Positions 1-6,728 of a stretch of 47,989 nt of DNA are shown in pieces. The stretch spans positions 1 to 47,989 of the forward strand of contig JAUNWQ010000005.1 in the NCBI GenBank assembly GCA_030540225.1. The letters run 5' to 3'. Below the pieces are notes generated by a model. The model was not told where the DNA came from. It saw only the letters and a list, made by a program, of their open reading frames with translations, and ran no database searches. Positions within the stretch are counted from its first letter, which is position 1. Each line of letters begins with the position of its first letter. A program made the position numbers and the translations under genes. The stretch comes from Coriobacteriia bacterium. Its GTDB lineage: Bacteria > Actinomycetota > Coriobacteriia > Coriobacteriales > Eggerthellaceae.

Positions 1-712
1 CCGCCGCCCAGTCTCCTATAACCGAACCATCGCTTATAACCACATAGCGGTCTGCGATGCCGTCAAGCCACCATAGACGATGCTCGGAGATAAGCACGGT
101 CTTTCCCTGACTCTTCAGAAGCGCAATCGTTCGTGCAAGATTTCGCATCGCATGCACATCGAGCGACGCGGTCGGTTCATCAAGCACGAAGATATCAGGA
201 TGCACCGCATAGGCCGATGCCAGGATAACCGACTGCTTCTGCCCGCCGGAAAGTGCCTCGGTACCGCGCCCGAGCAGGCCCTCAATACCGAGTGTTGCCG
301 CTGCCTGCGTCACACGTTCGACCATTTCCTCGCGATCGATTCCGAAGTTCTCGCATCCGAAGGCGATTTCCGAGGTCACGTCGAGATTGACGAACTGACT
401 ACGCGGGTTCTGGAACACCGACCCGACATACGCGGAAAGCTCGCCCATCGTCCATGCGGAAACGGGATTTCCCGCAACAAGCACCTCACCTTGAAGGTCC
501 CCTTCGTACATAAGAGGAATAAGCGCATTAACGAGGCGCGTAAGCGTTGTCTTGCCACATCCTGACTGCCCGGTCACAACAACGCATTGACCGTGAGGGA
601 TCTTCAGCGAAACGTCACGAAGCGATGGACGGGAAGCGCCTTTGTAGCAAAACGTGCATCCATCGAGCTCGACAGCATAGGGCGAAGCCTTCGCCGCGGC
701 GGCATTTTCCAT
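1..712 (-). CDS. ECF transporter energy-coupling ATPase (partial, C-terminus outside window)
   Basis: ABC ATPase that would power an energy-coupling-factor vitamin or metal importer together with the T-component encoded just upstream. Translated from the ATG at 710-712, the protein shows Walker A (GQSGCGKTT), a Q-loop (FQNPRSQF), the signature LSGGQKQ, Walker B with D-loop (IFVLDEPTASLD) and the switch histidine (SEH). About 237 codons are present and the reading frame runs off the left edge of the window. Its start overlaps the stop of the T-component gene by one base (TGATG), a sign of translational coupling. The ATPase class is firm. The substrate cannot be told because the S-component is not in the window. 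Confidence 0.9.
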   Translation of the reverse strand, partial: MENAAAAKASPYAVELDGCTFCYKGASRPSLRDVSLKIPHGQCVVVTGQSGCGKTTLTRLVNALIPLMYEGDLQGEVLVAGNPVSAWTMGELSAYVGSVFQNPRSQFVNLDVTSEIAFGCENFGIDREEMVERVTQAAATLGIEGLLGRGTEALSGGQKQSVILASAYAVHPDIFVLDEPTASLDVHAMRNLARTIALLKSQGKTVLISEHRLWWLDGIADRYVVISDGSVIGDWAA

Positions 713-1488
713 CAGCAGAGTACCCCCGTTCTAAGGCAAACGGCAAACACCAGAAGCACCGTCGCAGCGATGAGGCATACGACGTCAACCACGCACATCC
801 TCAAGCGGTAATACGAGGTGCGGTGCGCACTCGCCCCCACGCCGCGGACGACGACCGCGTTCCCCAGCTCGTCGGCAATCTGACCTAAACGCGCGATCAC
901 GGGCACAAGGAAATGTTCGGCGGTCTTCGCGGGATGGCACACAACCGATTTCGGTGTGAGCGCGATGCCGCGCGTCTTCATCGCGTCGGCGACGGCAGAG
1001 AATTCGCGTCCCATGGTGGGAAGGAAACGAAACGCCACGCACACGCCAACCGACACGTTCGCGGGAACGCGCATCGCCTGCAGCGCGCAAGCGAGCTCGC
1101 CGAGACGCGTGGTTGCAATCATGTTGAAAGCGAACATGAAAGCGGGCAGAACATGGCGGTACATGAGAAGCGATGCCGCAAAAGGCGAAAGCACGGTATT
1201 CCCGCTCGCCACGAACAGCTGCGCCGTCACGGCGAACAGCGCATAGAAGGCAAGCCAGCGCACGATCGCGGAGAAGCGACGGCAATACGCCATCACGACA
1301 ACGGTAAGCGCCAAAACGCCCATCTCGGCGAACAGGCTTTGCATAAGCGCCATCTGCACGTTGATCGCCGCCAGAACCGCAAGCGACGTACGCGGGTCAA
1401 GATGGCGCGGTGCAGCGTTGGCAGACGTCGAAGGCTGCGTCTGCACTACCGCGTTCAAGGGCAAAGGCGCGCCCATCGAAAGAGCCAT
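712..1488 (-). CDS. ECF transporter transmembrane (T) component, EcfT/CbiQ family
   Basis: Membrane coupling subunit of an ECF importer, 258 aa. It has about five hydrophobic segments (starting near residues 35, 60 and 85, and near the C-terminus) and both cytoplasmic coupling motifs that contact the ATPases, visible as ADAMKTRG and ELGNAVVVRGVG (the family's Ala-Arg-Gly motifs). It is the first visible gene of a minus-strand operon and its stop overlaps the ATPase start. An AraC-type regulator is divergent from it across a 94-bp gap, so control by that regulator is likely but inferred. The N-terminal 25 residues are polar and poorly conserved in character, so the true start could lie slightly downstream. 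Confidence 0.85.
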   Translation of the reverse strand: MALSMGAPLPLNAVVQTQPSTSANAAPRHLDPRTSLAVLAAINVQMALMQSLFAEMGVLALTVVVMAYCRRFSAIVRWLAFYALFAVTAQLFVASGNTVLSPFAASLLMYRHVLPAFMFAFNMIATTRLGELACALQAMRVPANVSVGVCVAFRFLPTMGREFSAVADAMKTRGIALTPKSVVCHPAKTAEHFLVPVIARLGQIADELGNAVVVRGVGASAHRTSYYRLRMCVVDVVCLIAATVLLVFAVCLRTGVLC

Positions 1489-1582
1489 GCGATTATCGTC
1501 CTTCTTCCTACTAGTTAGCCATATATAACTATTTACGATAAAATACGACTCAATAAGGCAATGCGGAAGACGGAACGGGAAG
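1489..1582. promoter_or_regulatory. Divergent promoter region, AraC regulator / ECF transporter
   Basis: This 94-bp AT-rich gap separates the divergent ECF and AraC genes. It holds an inverted repeat AGTTA-N8-TAACT at 1513-1530, a plausible operator, and AT-rich blocks that could serve as -10 elements in either direction. The function is inferred from position. Confidence 0.35.
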
Positions 1583-2635
1583 ATGGAAAACTACGCCGAA
1601 AAGAATTCAAGTTCTACCGAAAAATCGAACGGAAGCTACGCCTCAGAACAAGGAAACCCGCTTTACGACATGTTCGTCACACAGCTTTCTCAGTTGCACA
1701 CCGTATGCTCAAAGGAAGCGCTCGCGCGCGGATTCGGCCAGGCCAACCTGGTGCGAAGCATCGGCGAGACATGGTTCGTCGACCCCCGATACGGCAGGGG
1801 CTCTTATTGGTTCTACCTCATGGACGGCGACACCATCGTCGTGTCGATGGACATCACATACGAACGCGCCGTGGAGGCAGTCATAGAGACTATTCCCTAT
1901 CTGGGGTTCGGCCTCTATGAGCATGCGATGCCCATGTATTGCTCGCCTGAGTGCGCTGGATCAAACTGCAAGCTCATAGGGCACGACTGGGATGGCGGCC
2001 CCTACATAAGCTCGTTCGAGCCCGGCAAGCGACTGTCATCGGCGTCGATCACCATAGCCCCCGAAGCGATACACCGCTATGCGGATGCCCTACACTGCGA
2101 TGAGAAGGAACTACGCCGCGCCATCGAGCAGCTCACCACGTCGGACGGCGTGCCCGGCTTGCCCTCGGCACTTCGAGGACTTGACATCACCTACCCCGCC
2201 GCATCGGTAGCCGATGCGTATTACCACGCCAAGGTGATTGAATGCTTCGCGATACTAGCAAGCAGCATTCCCGAAAGGGACATGGCAGCCGACGCTGTGC
2301 GCATAAGCGACAGGGACTGCGTCGAGTGCATCTGCTCCTACATCGACAGCAACCTATCATCCGATCTCAGCACGAAAACACTGTGCGACATCGCCCATGT
2401 AAGCGAGGGGAAGATGATATCGGCGTTCCGCAATGTGCAGGGAGACACCCCACAAAGCTACATCCGCGCACGGCGCCTGGAGCACGGTCGACGCCTTCTC
2501 CTTGATGGAAGCCGCGAAATCGGCGGAATCGCCAAAAGCGCAGGCTATCGCAACCAAGGAGCGTTCACCGACGCATTCAAGCGCGCCTACGGCACAACGC
2601 CGCGCGCCTACCGCAAAAGACTACGAAACGAATAG
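1583..2635 (+). CDS. AraC family transcriptional regulator
   Basis: DNA-binding regulator of 350 aa. The last ~100 residues form the AraC double helix-turn-helix: the first helix region contains SSDLSTKTLCDIAHVSEGKMISAF in pieces and the second IGGIAKSAGYRNQGAFTDAFKRAYG, followed by the typical TPRAYRKR end. The N-terminal ~230 residues form an effector or dimerisation domain that I do not recognise; it is not a clear cupin. The gene is divergent from the ECF transporter operon and is the likely local regulator of it, by position only. The start at 1583 follows a GGGAAG stretch. Confidence 0.85.
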   Translation: MENYAEKNSSSTEKSNGSYASEQGNPLYDMFVTQLSQLHTVCSKEALARGFGQANLVRSIGETWFVDPRYGRGSYWFYLMDGDTIVVSMDITYERAVEAVIETIPYLGFGLYEHAMPMYCSPECAGSNCKLIGHDWDGGPYISSFEPGKRLSSASITIAPEAIHRYADALHCDEKELRRAIEQLTTSDGVPGLPSALRGLDITYPAASVADAYYHAKVIECFAILASSIPERDMAADAVRISDRDCVECICSYIDSNLSSDLSTKTLCDIAHVSEGKMISAFRNVQGDTPQSYIRARRLEHGRRLLLDGSREIGGIAKSAGYRNQGAFTDAFKRAYGTTPRAYRKRLRNE

Positions 2636-2646
2636 GAATAGCATCG

Positions 2647-2859
2647 AGCGATGTCCACTCCCCAAACAAAAGATAAGGAGCGCTCTGAGGATCCGCTAGG
2701 TACTTCTCCTGCAGATCCGAGAATACCTTGGTCTCCAAGACCGTCAGCTCGCATTTATGCTATACGATCATCTTCCTTGCCTCATCAGTAAGTGGAACGA
2801 GCTTTCCAGAGATTATGCTCTTCTTCAGTGATTTAGCCGGCGGTCTGCTGGTCCACCAT
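2647..2859 (-). pseudogene. Degenerate reading frame with internal stop
   Basis: On the minus strand a single frame continues from about 2859 to 2647 with a TAG at 2760-2762. Upstream of the stop it reads SLKKSIISGKLVPLTDEARK and downstream CELTVLETKVFSDLQEKYL. The second part resembles, from memory, the start of small TIGR04076-type proteins, but this is weak. There is no start codon with a ribosome binding site. It is best read as gene debris in a decaying region between the AraC gene and the toxin-antitoxin remnants. Confidence 0.25.
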
Positions 2860-2982
2860 TCGCTGCCACGCCCTTATCGCCACGACAGTTAAAACCGACA
2901 ACCCAACTGGAATTGACCGAAATAGCACAACAGCAAATCCGCGTGGCAGAGTGGGAATAGCGGGAATACGTGCAACATACGC

Positions 2983-3198
2983 ATGGGAAGACAGACGAGG
3001 GACGACGCGGCAAAGCTCTTCTCGGAGCTCGGCACAAGCACGACCCAGGCGATCAACATGTTCCTCGAGCAGGCCGTGAGGGAGCAGAGGATCCCCTTCG
3101 AGGTCACCGCAAGGCCGGCAATCGAGTACGGCAGCGAGAGCATGGAAAATAAGCACGCCTGCCCATCGCGTCGTCCGCCGCAGCGCCCTTGCGGCTAG
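2983..3198 (+). pseudogene. RelB/DinJ-family antitoxin remnant
   Basis: The frame carries the RelB/DinJ ribbon-helix-helix core: DDAAKLFSELGTSTTQAINM followed by FLEQAVREQRIPFEV. The usual N-terminal strand survives only as NIRM upstream, without an in-frame start codon or ribosome binding site, and the C-terminus departs from the family after about residue 50. No RelE/YafQ-type toxin follows. The homology is clear in character; whether any product is made is doubtful. Confidence 0.6.
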
Positions 3199-3242
3199 GC
3201 CAGCCGCCAGATCGGGGTTGCATGCTTTTGATAGGTCAAAAA

Positions 3243-3262
3243 TATAGTAAATGCGCTATACT
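3243..3262 (+). promoter_or_regulatory. Probable promoter/operator of the AbiEi antitoxin gene
   Basis: An inverted repeat TATAG-N8-CTATA (3243-3260) overlaps a -10-like TATACT (3257-3262). The likely start codon, ATG at 3269, sits 6 bases after this -10 and has no Shine-Dalgarno sequence, so the transcript may be leaderless. AbiEi proteins are known to repress their own promoter at inverted repeats; the assignment here is inferred. Confidence 0.4.
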
Positions 3263-3268
3263 TTCGGC

Positions 3269-3793
3269 ATGGCAAAAATCGACGACATATACGAGGCGGT
3301 AGACGACTTCGGCCTGATCACCTCTGCCGAGGCGGCCGAGCTCGGCATGTCCAGGGCGGAGATGGTCCAGCAAGAAAAGCTGGGGAAGCTCGTGCGCGTC
3401 GCGCGCGGCGTGTACCGCATGCCCATCTGGCCGTCGCAGCCGCAAGCGCCCTATGCCATCGCAGTGAAGGCGGCGGGCGAAGGGGCCTTCCTCTGCGGAG
3501 AGTCTGTTGTGGCGCTGCTGGGGCTGGCGCCAACGGACCCTACCAAAATGCGCCTCGCGTCGCCGAGGCGCTGCCGGCGCAATCTGGGCCCCGGGGTCAC
3601 CTTGGAGCGAATGGGCGGGACGGCCCCCGTCTACCTGGAGGGCATCGCCTGCCAGCCCTTGCCGGCCGCCATCGCGGCAGCCTCGAAGACCATGGGGGCC
3701 GACCGGGCCATCGAGGCCGCGAGCGAAGCGCTCGCGCGCGGCTACATTACCAAAGAGGAGGAAGAGCGGATCAAGGAGGAGATAACCCGATGA
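3269..3793 (+). CDS. AbiEi-type (type IV) antitoxin / transcriptional repressor
   Basis: Antitoxin of the AbiE class, 174 aa from ATG 3269 (a start at 3251 would add six residues). The N-terminal winged helix reads MAKIDDIYEAVDDFGLITSA and continues into a short basic helix and the typical KLVRVARGVYRMP turn. The remainder carries the AbiEi C-terminal body (CGESVVALLGL, PRRCRRNLGPGV). In intact AbiE systems this protein represses the operon and counteracts an AbiEii nucleotidyltransferase toxin. Here the stop overlaps the start of the toxin frame by four bases (ATGA), the normal arrangement, but the toxin is cut short, so the antitoxin is an orphan. It might still act as a repressor. Confidence 0.75.
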   Translation: MAKIDDIYEAVDDFGLITSAEAAELGMSRAEMVQQEKLGKLVRVARGVYRMPIWPSQPQAPYAIAVKAAGEGAFLCGESVVALLGLAPTDPTKMRLASPRRCRRNLGPGVTLERMGGTAPVYLEGIACQPLPAAIAAASKTMGADRAIEAASEALARGYITKEEEERIKEEITR

Positions 3794-3870
3794 AGAGGCC
3801 AAACAGCATGCGCCATCTCGACGACGCGATACGCAGGCTCTGCGGGGGCGGACGGGCGGCGCCGGCCTGA
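3790..3870 (+). pseudogene. Truncated AbiEii toxin (26-codon remnant)
   Basis: Starting in ATGA overlap with the antitoxin gene, the frame begins MKRPNSMRHLDDAIRRLCGG, like the start of AbiEii nucleotidyltransferase toxins, then stops at 3868-3870. Complete AbiEii proteins are about 10 times longer. The stop lies just before a strong hairpin (3873-3919) and the left 84-bp repeat of the radical SAM cassette, so insertion or recombination there probably removed the rest of the gene. Confidence 0.65.
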
Positions 3871-3872
3871 AT

Positions 3873-3919
3873 GGTTGGTCCCTTCTTTGTATAGATGACC
3901 ATACAGAGAAGGGACAACC
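3873..3919. repeat. Strong hairpin at the left edge of the radical SAM cassette
   Basis: The arms 3873-3892 and 3901-3919 pair almost perfectly (one bulged G and one wobble) around an 8-base loop, AGATGACC. The right arm runs into the 84-bp direct repeat. There is no T-run, so it is less like a terminator than like the end of a repeat or mobile element. Confidence 0.7.
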
Positions 3920-3987
3920 AAGAAGACGGGTTGCTGATGCGGATTCCCGCGCGCTCGCGATCACCCGACGGGGACTGTATTTTCATC
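3904..3987 (+). repeat. 84-bp imperfect direct repeat, left copy
   Basis: This copy begins CAGAGAAGGGACAACCAAG and ends with ACCCGACGGGGACTGTATTT and TCATC. It matches 6427-6510 with 10 mismatches in 84 and no gaps. The pair brackets the radical SAM pair and its TetR neighbour. The two copies have diverged, so they are not a fresh target duplication; they may be REP-like elements or recombination ends. Confidence 0.85.
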
Positions 3988-4060
3988 TTTTATACTGCAT
4001 TGCAGCATGTGAACTATCTCAGACGCTGATCGCTCGCATCGAATCATCGTCGATTTCCGT

Positions 4061-4969
4061 TTAACGATTTCTTTTCCCGGTATTTTCCGACCCCCGGATT
4101 TCCTCGTGATAGAAGTAATCCACAATCGCCGGATGCCCCTGCGGGACCCTGCCATAAGGCATTTCGTTATCCACAAAGGGGCAATCGTGCTTCTTTGCCA
4201 CTTCCCCGGCTTTCACTTCAAGCGCTTCAAAGTATATGCGGTCACGTTTGTTATAGATTTCATCGTAAAGCGGTAGAAGATCGGGATATTTCCCAGCGAT
4301 GTAATCCAGGATCGTCTTCTTGAAACCGCCCCGGAGGTTGAGGTTTTCGAGCCAAAACAAATCGCACTGATCCTTTACTCGCTCAAAGATCGCCTCAAAA
4401 TCCGTGATGCCGGGAAAAACCGGGGACACGAAGCAGACCGTACGGATTCCCGCATCATATACCTGCTTCATAGCGGTAATCCGGCGCTCAATGCTCGGAG
4501 CGGAGTCCATATCGTTCTTGAAGTTTTCATCCAGCGTGTTGATCGACCATGAAACGGTCACTCGTCCAAGCTTCTTCAAAAGGTCGATATCCCGTACCAC
4601 AAGGTCAGACTTTGTACAGATCAGGATATCTGCGTCGCCGCCGACCAACTGCTCCAGTAGTTTCCTGGTATTCCCGAATCGCTCCTCCTGCGGATTGTAG
4701 CCATCCGTCACAGAACCGATGACCACCCGCTGCCCGGCGTATTTCTTCGGGTTTTTGATTTGCGGCCAATGCTTCACATCAAGGAAGGTGCCCCACTCCT
4801 CCTTGTGCCCGGTAAAGCGCTTCATAAAGGAGGCGTAGCAATACTTGCAGGCATGTGTACAGCCTACATAGGGGTTGACCGAGTAACCGCCTACCGGCAG
4901 GCTGGACTTGGTCATGATGTTCTTTGTCTCCACCTCGTTAATGAGGATTCCGTCGATTACCTCTGCCAC
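4061..4969 (-). CDS. Radical SAM mobile pair protein B (SPL-like radical SAM)
   Basis: Radical SAM protein of 302 aa in the spore-photoproduct-lyase-like group. The [4Fe-4S]/SAM motif is CTHACKYC (Cys37, Cys41, Cys44), followed by a TIM-barrel body with GSVTDGYNPQEERF and VSWSINTLDENF. It starts at GTG 4967-4969 and overlaps the end of the upstream radical SAM gene by 13 bases, so the two are translated together. The two-gene arrangement and sequence match what NCBI names the 'radical SAM mobile pair' A/B, whose reaction is, as far as I know, not established. The A+T content and codon choice (many AAG/AAA, ATC/ATT, GAT) differ from the flanking high-GC genes, suggesting acquisition. Confidence 0.85.
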   Translation of the reverse strand: MAEVIDGILINEVETKNIMTKSSLPVGGYSVNPYVGCTHACKYCYASFMKRFTGHKEEWGTFLDVKHWPQIKNPKKYAGQRVVIGSVTDGYNPQEERFGNTRKLLEQLVGGDADILICTKSDLVVRDIDLLKKLGRVTVSWSINTLDENFKNDMDSAPSIERRITAMKQVYDAGIRTVCFVSPVFPGITDFEAIFERVKDQCDLFWLENLNLRGGFKKTILDYIAGKYPDLLPLYDEIYNKRDRIYFEALEVKAGEVAKKHDCPFVDNEMPYGRVPQGHPAIVDYFYHEEIRGSENTGKRNR

Positions 4970-5646
4970 GATCTCTGCATCTCCAGCACTTTATCGAACT
5001 CTTCCGGCAATTCCTGAATCATATTTTCATTCCCTACGATGGAGACGAGGTCTTCCTTCATAAACACCGGGATGCCAAGCGTATGCGCCTGGTCGGTCAG
5101 AGACCATGCCCACTCCGGTTCCGTATGAACCTTCCTGCTCTGCGCCCCGGTCATGGTACCGACGACGATCCAGTTGATCCCGGAAAGGTCGACCGTGCCG
5201 GGGTCGTCGAATAACGGCTCAAAGGTAACGAAGTAGTGCTTTGCTCTGACGTTTTTCCGAAGGGCGCCAATGCGCCACAGCTCTGCTTCCCTCGTCACCG
5301 TAACGCCAAACCATGCGTTTTCCAGGTCGGTATCAAAATTCAGCAGATCGGGTCTCTTGGTCAGGAACAGGAACTGATGCTGTGAATTCTCACGGATCTT
5401 TGCAAATACCTCGTCTCTCCATTCCGGATTCCATCCGGAGAGGTCGCTCATGCCGGTAAGAAGAAAGTTCTGCGGACGCTTCTTTTCCATCATCTTGAGC
5501 TTGCTCGGGAAGAACTCAGGATCAGCGAAGCTATCGATGACATGCCAGCGTTTCACATTGTTGCGGGCATAGCAATATGTGCACCCCACCGTGCAGCCGA
5601 TGACGATATTCATGTTCTGAATCTGATCTTTGATGCAGATACTCAT
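4957..5646 (-). CDS. Radical SAM mobile pair protein A
   Basis: Radical SAM protein of 229 aa, the first gene of the pair. The cluster motif lies close to the N-terminus: CTVGCTYC (Cys18, Cys22, Cys25), followed by YARNNVKRWHV. Later motifs include NFLLTGMSDLSGW and FLFLTKRPDLL, also seen in phage Gp37/Gp68-type radical SAM proteins (DUF5131), the family I think it is closest to. The start codon ATG 5646 follows GGGAACC. The adjacent partner overlaps it. Two different radical SAM enzymes encoded this tightly probably act on the same or consecutive substrates; the substrate is unknown. No precursor peptide gene was found beside them. Confidence 0.85.
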   Translation of the reverse strand: MSICIKDQIQNMNIVIGCTVGCTYCYARNNVKRWHVIDSFADPEFFPSKLKMMEKKRPQNFLLTGMSDLSGWNPEWRDEVFAKIRENSQHQFLFLTKRPDLLNFDTDLENAWFGVTVTREAELWRIGALRKNVRAKHYFVTFEPLFDDPGTVDLSGINWIVVGTMTGAQSRKVHTEPEWAWSLTDQAHTLGIPVFMKEDLVSIVGNENMIQELPEEFDKVLEMQRSWQR

Positions 5647-5852
5647 GGTTCCCGCCCATCCTCAAGGTGGTTGGTGGGCTCGACGATAAATTGCTCGTAT
5701 GCAGTCACCCCATGCACTCCTTTGGCTATAATCAACATGTGTCTACAAACAGTATCCTTGTTGATTTCCTCAGGGACAATGGACAAATGCGTGCACCTGT
5801 CGATAAACGAACAGCTATTGAACGTTGTCGAGCAACTTAGATTGGAGAGACG
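5647..5852. promoter_or_regulatory. Divergent intergenic region, radical SAM pair / TetR regulator
   Basis: This 206-bp gap holds the promoters of both divergent units. A -10-like TATAAT occurs in TTTGGCTATAATCAAC near 5727-5732. I saw no convincing long palindrome. Related mobile pairs are usually described with a MarR-type regulator; here the neighbour is TetR-like. Confidence 0.3.
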
Positions 5853-6413
5853 ATGGGAGAAGTGAAGATTGACCGCCGACGGCGCTACACCCTCTCGGTC
5901 ATACGGGAGGCGTTCTTTGCGCTGCTGACCGAGGTCGGCTTCGCAAAGATGACGGTGGCGGACATCTGCCGTCGCGCCGATATCAACCGGGGCACGTTCT
6001 ATCTGCACTATGAGGACAAGTTCGCGCTGCTCGATGCGCTTATCGACGAGGCCCTGGCGGCGGCGCCCCCGCTCGAGGGAGCGGAGGCGGGGGCCCTCTG
6101 CCAGCGCCCGCCGGCAGACGACGATTATCGCCTGCTATATTCGGATAGCGACGCGTATGCCCGCGTGGCACAGCGCGTCATCGAGCGCGGAGCCGAGCAG
6201 ATGGTCCCTCGGATCATGCAGAGAACAGGGCTTTCACGCGAGGACGCCCATCTGCTCTTCGTCCACAACGTCCAGGGAAATCTCGCGGTCAACCGCCTGC
6301 TCGGTTGGAGGCGGGGTCCCGAGTTCGCCCACGCCCAGGAGCTGCTCAGCGCCTATTCCGAAGGGGGCCTGCAGGCGGTATCGACTCGTCATGATTCCTT
6401 TAGTTCATCTTAA
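5853..6413 (+). CDS. TetR/AcrR family transcriptional regulator
   Basis: Repressor-type regulator of 186 aa. The N-terminal ~50 residues form the TetR helix-turn-helix: RRRRYTLSVIREAFFALL, then FAKMTVADICRRADINRGTF and YLHYEDKFALLDAL. The C-terminal ligand domain is unspecific in sequence. The gene is divergent from the radical SAM pair and lies inside the repeat-bracketed segment, so it may control the pair. Its base composition is high-GC like the host's, unlike the pair, which suggests a different history. Start: ATG 5853 after a GGAGAG stretch. Confidence 0.85.
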   Translation: MGEVKIDRRRRYTLSVIREAFFALLTEVGFAKMTVADICRRADINRGTFYLHYEDKFALLDALIDEALAAAPPLEGAEAGALCQRPPADDDYRLLYSDSDAYARVAQRVIERGAEQMVPRIMQRTGLSREDAHLLFVHNVQGNLAVNRLLGWRRGPEFAHAQELLSAYSEGGLQAVSTRHDSFSSS

Positions 6414-6426
6414 CCGTAAACCCATG

Positions 6427-6510
6427 CAGAGAAGGGACAACCAAGGAGACAGGTTGCTGACGCGGATATCCGCACGCCCGCGACTACCCGACGGGGACTG
6501 TGTTTTCATC
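6427..6510 (+). repeat. 84-bp imperfect direct repeat, right copy
   Basis: Same orientation as the copy at 3904-3987 and 74 of 84 bases identical. It starts 14 bases after the TetR stop codon. The hairpin arm found left of the first copy is absent here. A short frame (ATG 6424 to 6576) runs through it but has no ribosome binding site and is not considered a gene. Confidence 0.85.
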
Positions 6511-6609
6511 CCTGATTGCCGATTCAGCAGCATCCGCGAAAGCGCTTTGGCATCGCTGCTGAAGTGGCGCGGTTAGACTAGCTCTCTGGCGCATCTTTGC
6601 GCGTGTCGC

Positions 6610-6658
6610 CTTCTTGGTTTCGAAACTTTATAATAATTCGGGTTTCGAAACCAAGAAG
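6610..6658. promoter_or_regulatory. 17-bp perfect inverted repeat around a -10-like sequence
   Basis: Arms of 17 bases (core GGTTTCGAAACC type: CTTGGTTTCGAAAC / GTTTCGAAACCAAG) flank a 15-base centre containing TATAAT. It is followed by AAGGAG (6655-6660), a good ribosome binding sequence, yet no start codon or reading frame follows before the converging znuB gene. It looks like an autoregulated promoter/operator whose gene has been lost. The region 6414-6728 otherwise contains only the right 84-bp repeat. Confidence 0.6.
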
Positions 6659-6728
6659 GAGCGGATAACGGCTTAGGTAGACCGCAATACGTACATGGAG
6701 CAGCTTTGAGCGCGCAAAGGCACCCGAC

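Noticed and set aside
913-1518. Long plus-strand frame opposite the ECF T-component
   Set aside because: Antisense to a gene with clear family motifs; the translation is rich in Arg and His, as expected for a shadow frame in high-GC DNA.
6424-6576. Short plus-strand frame through the right 84-bp repeat
   Set aside because: No ribosome binding site, not kept open in the left repeat copy, and composition explained by the repeat.
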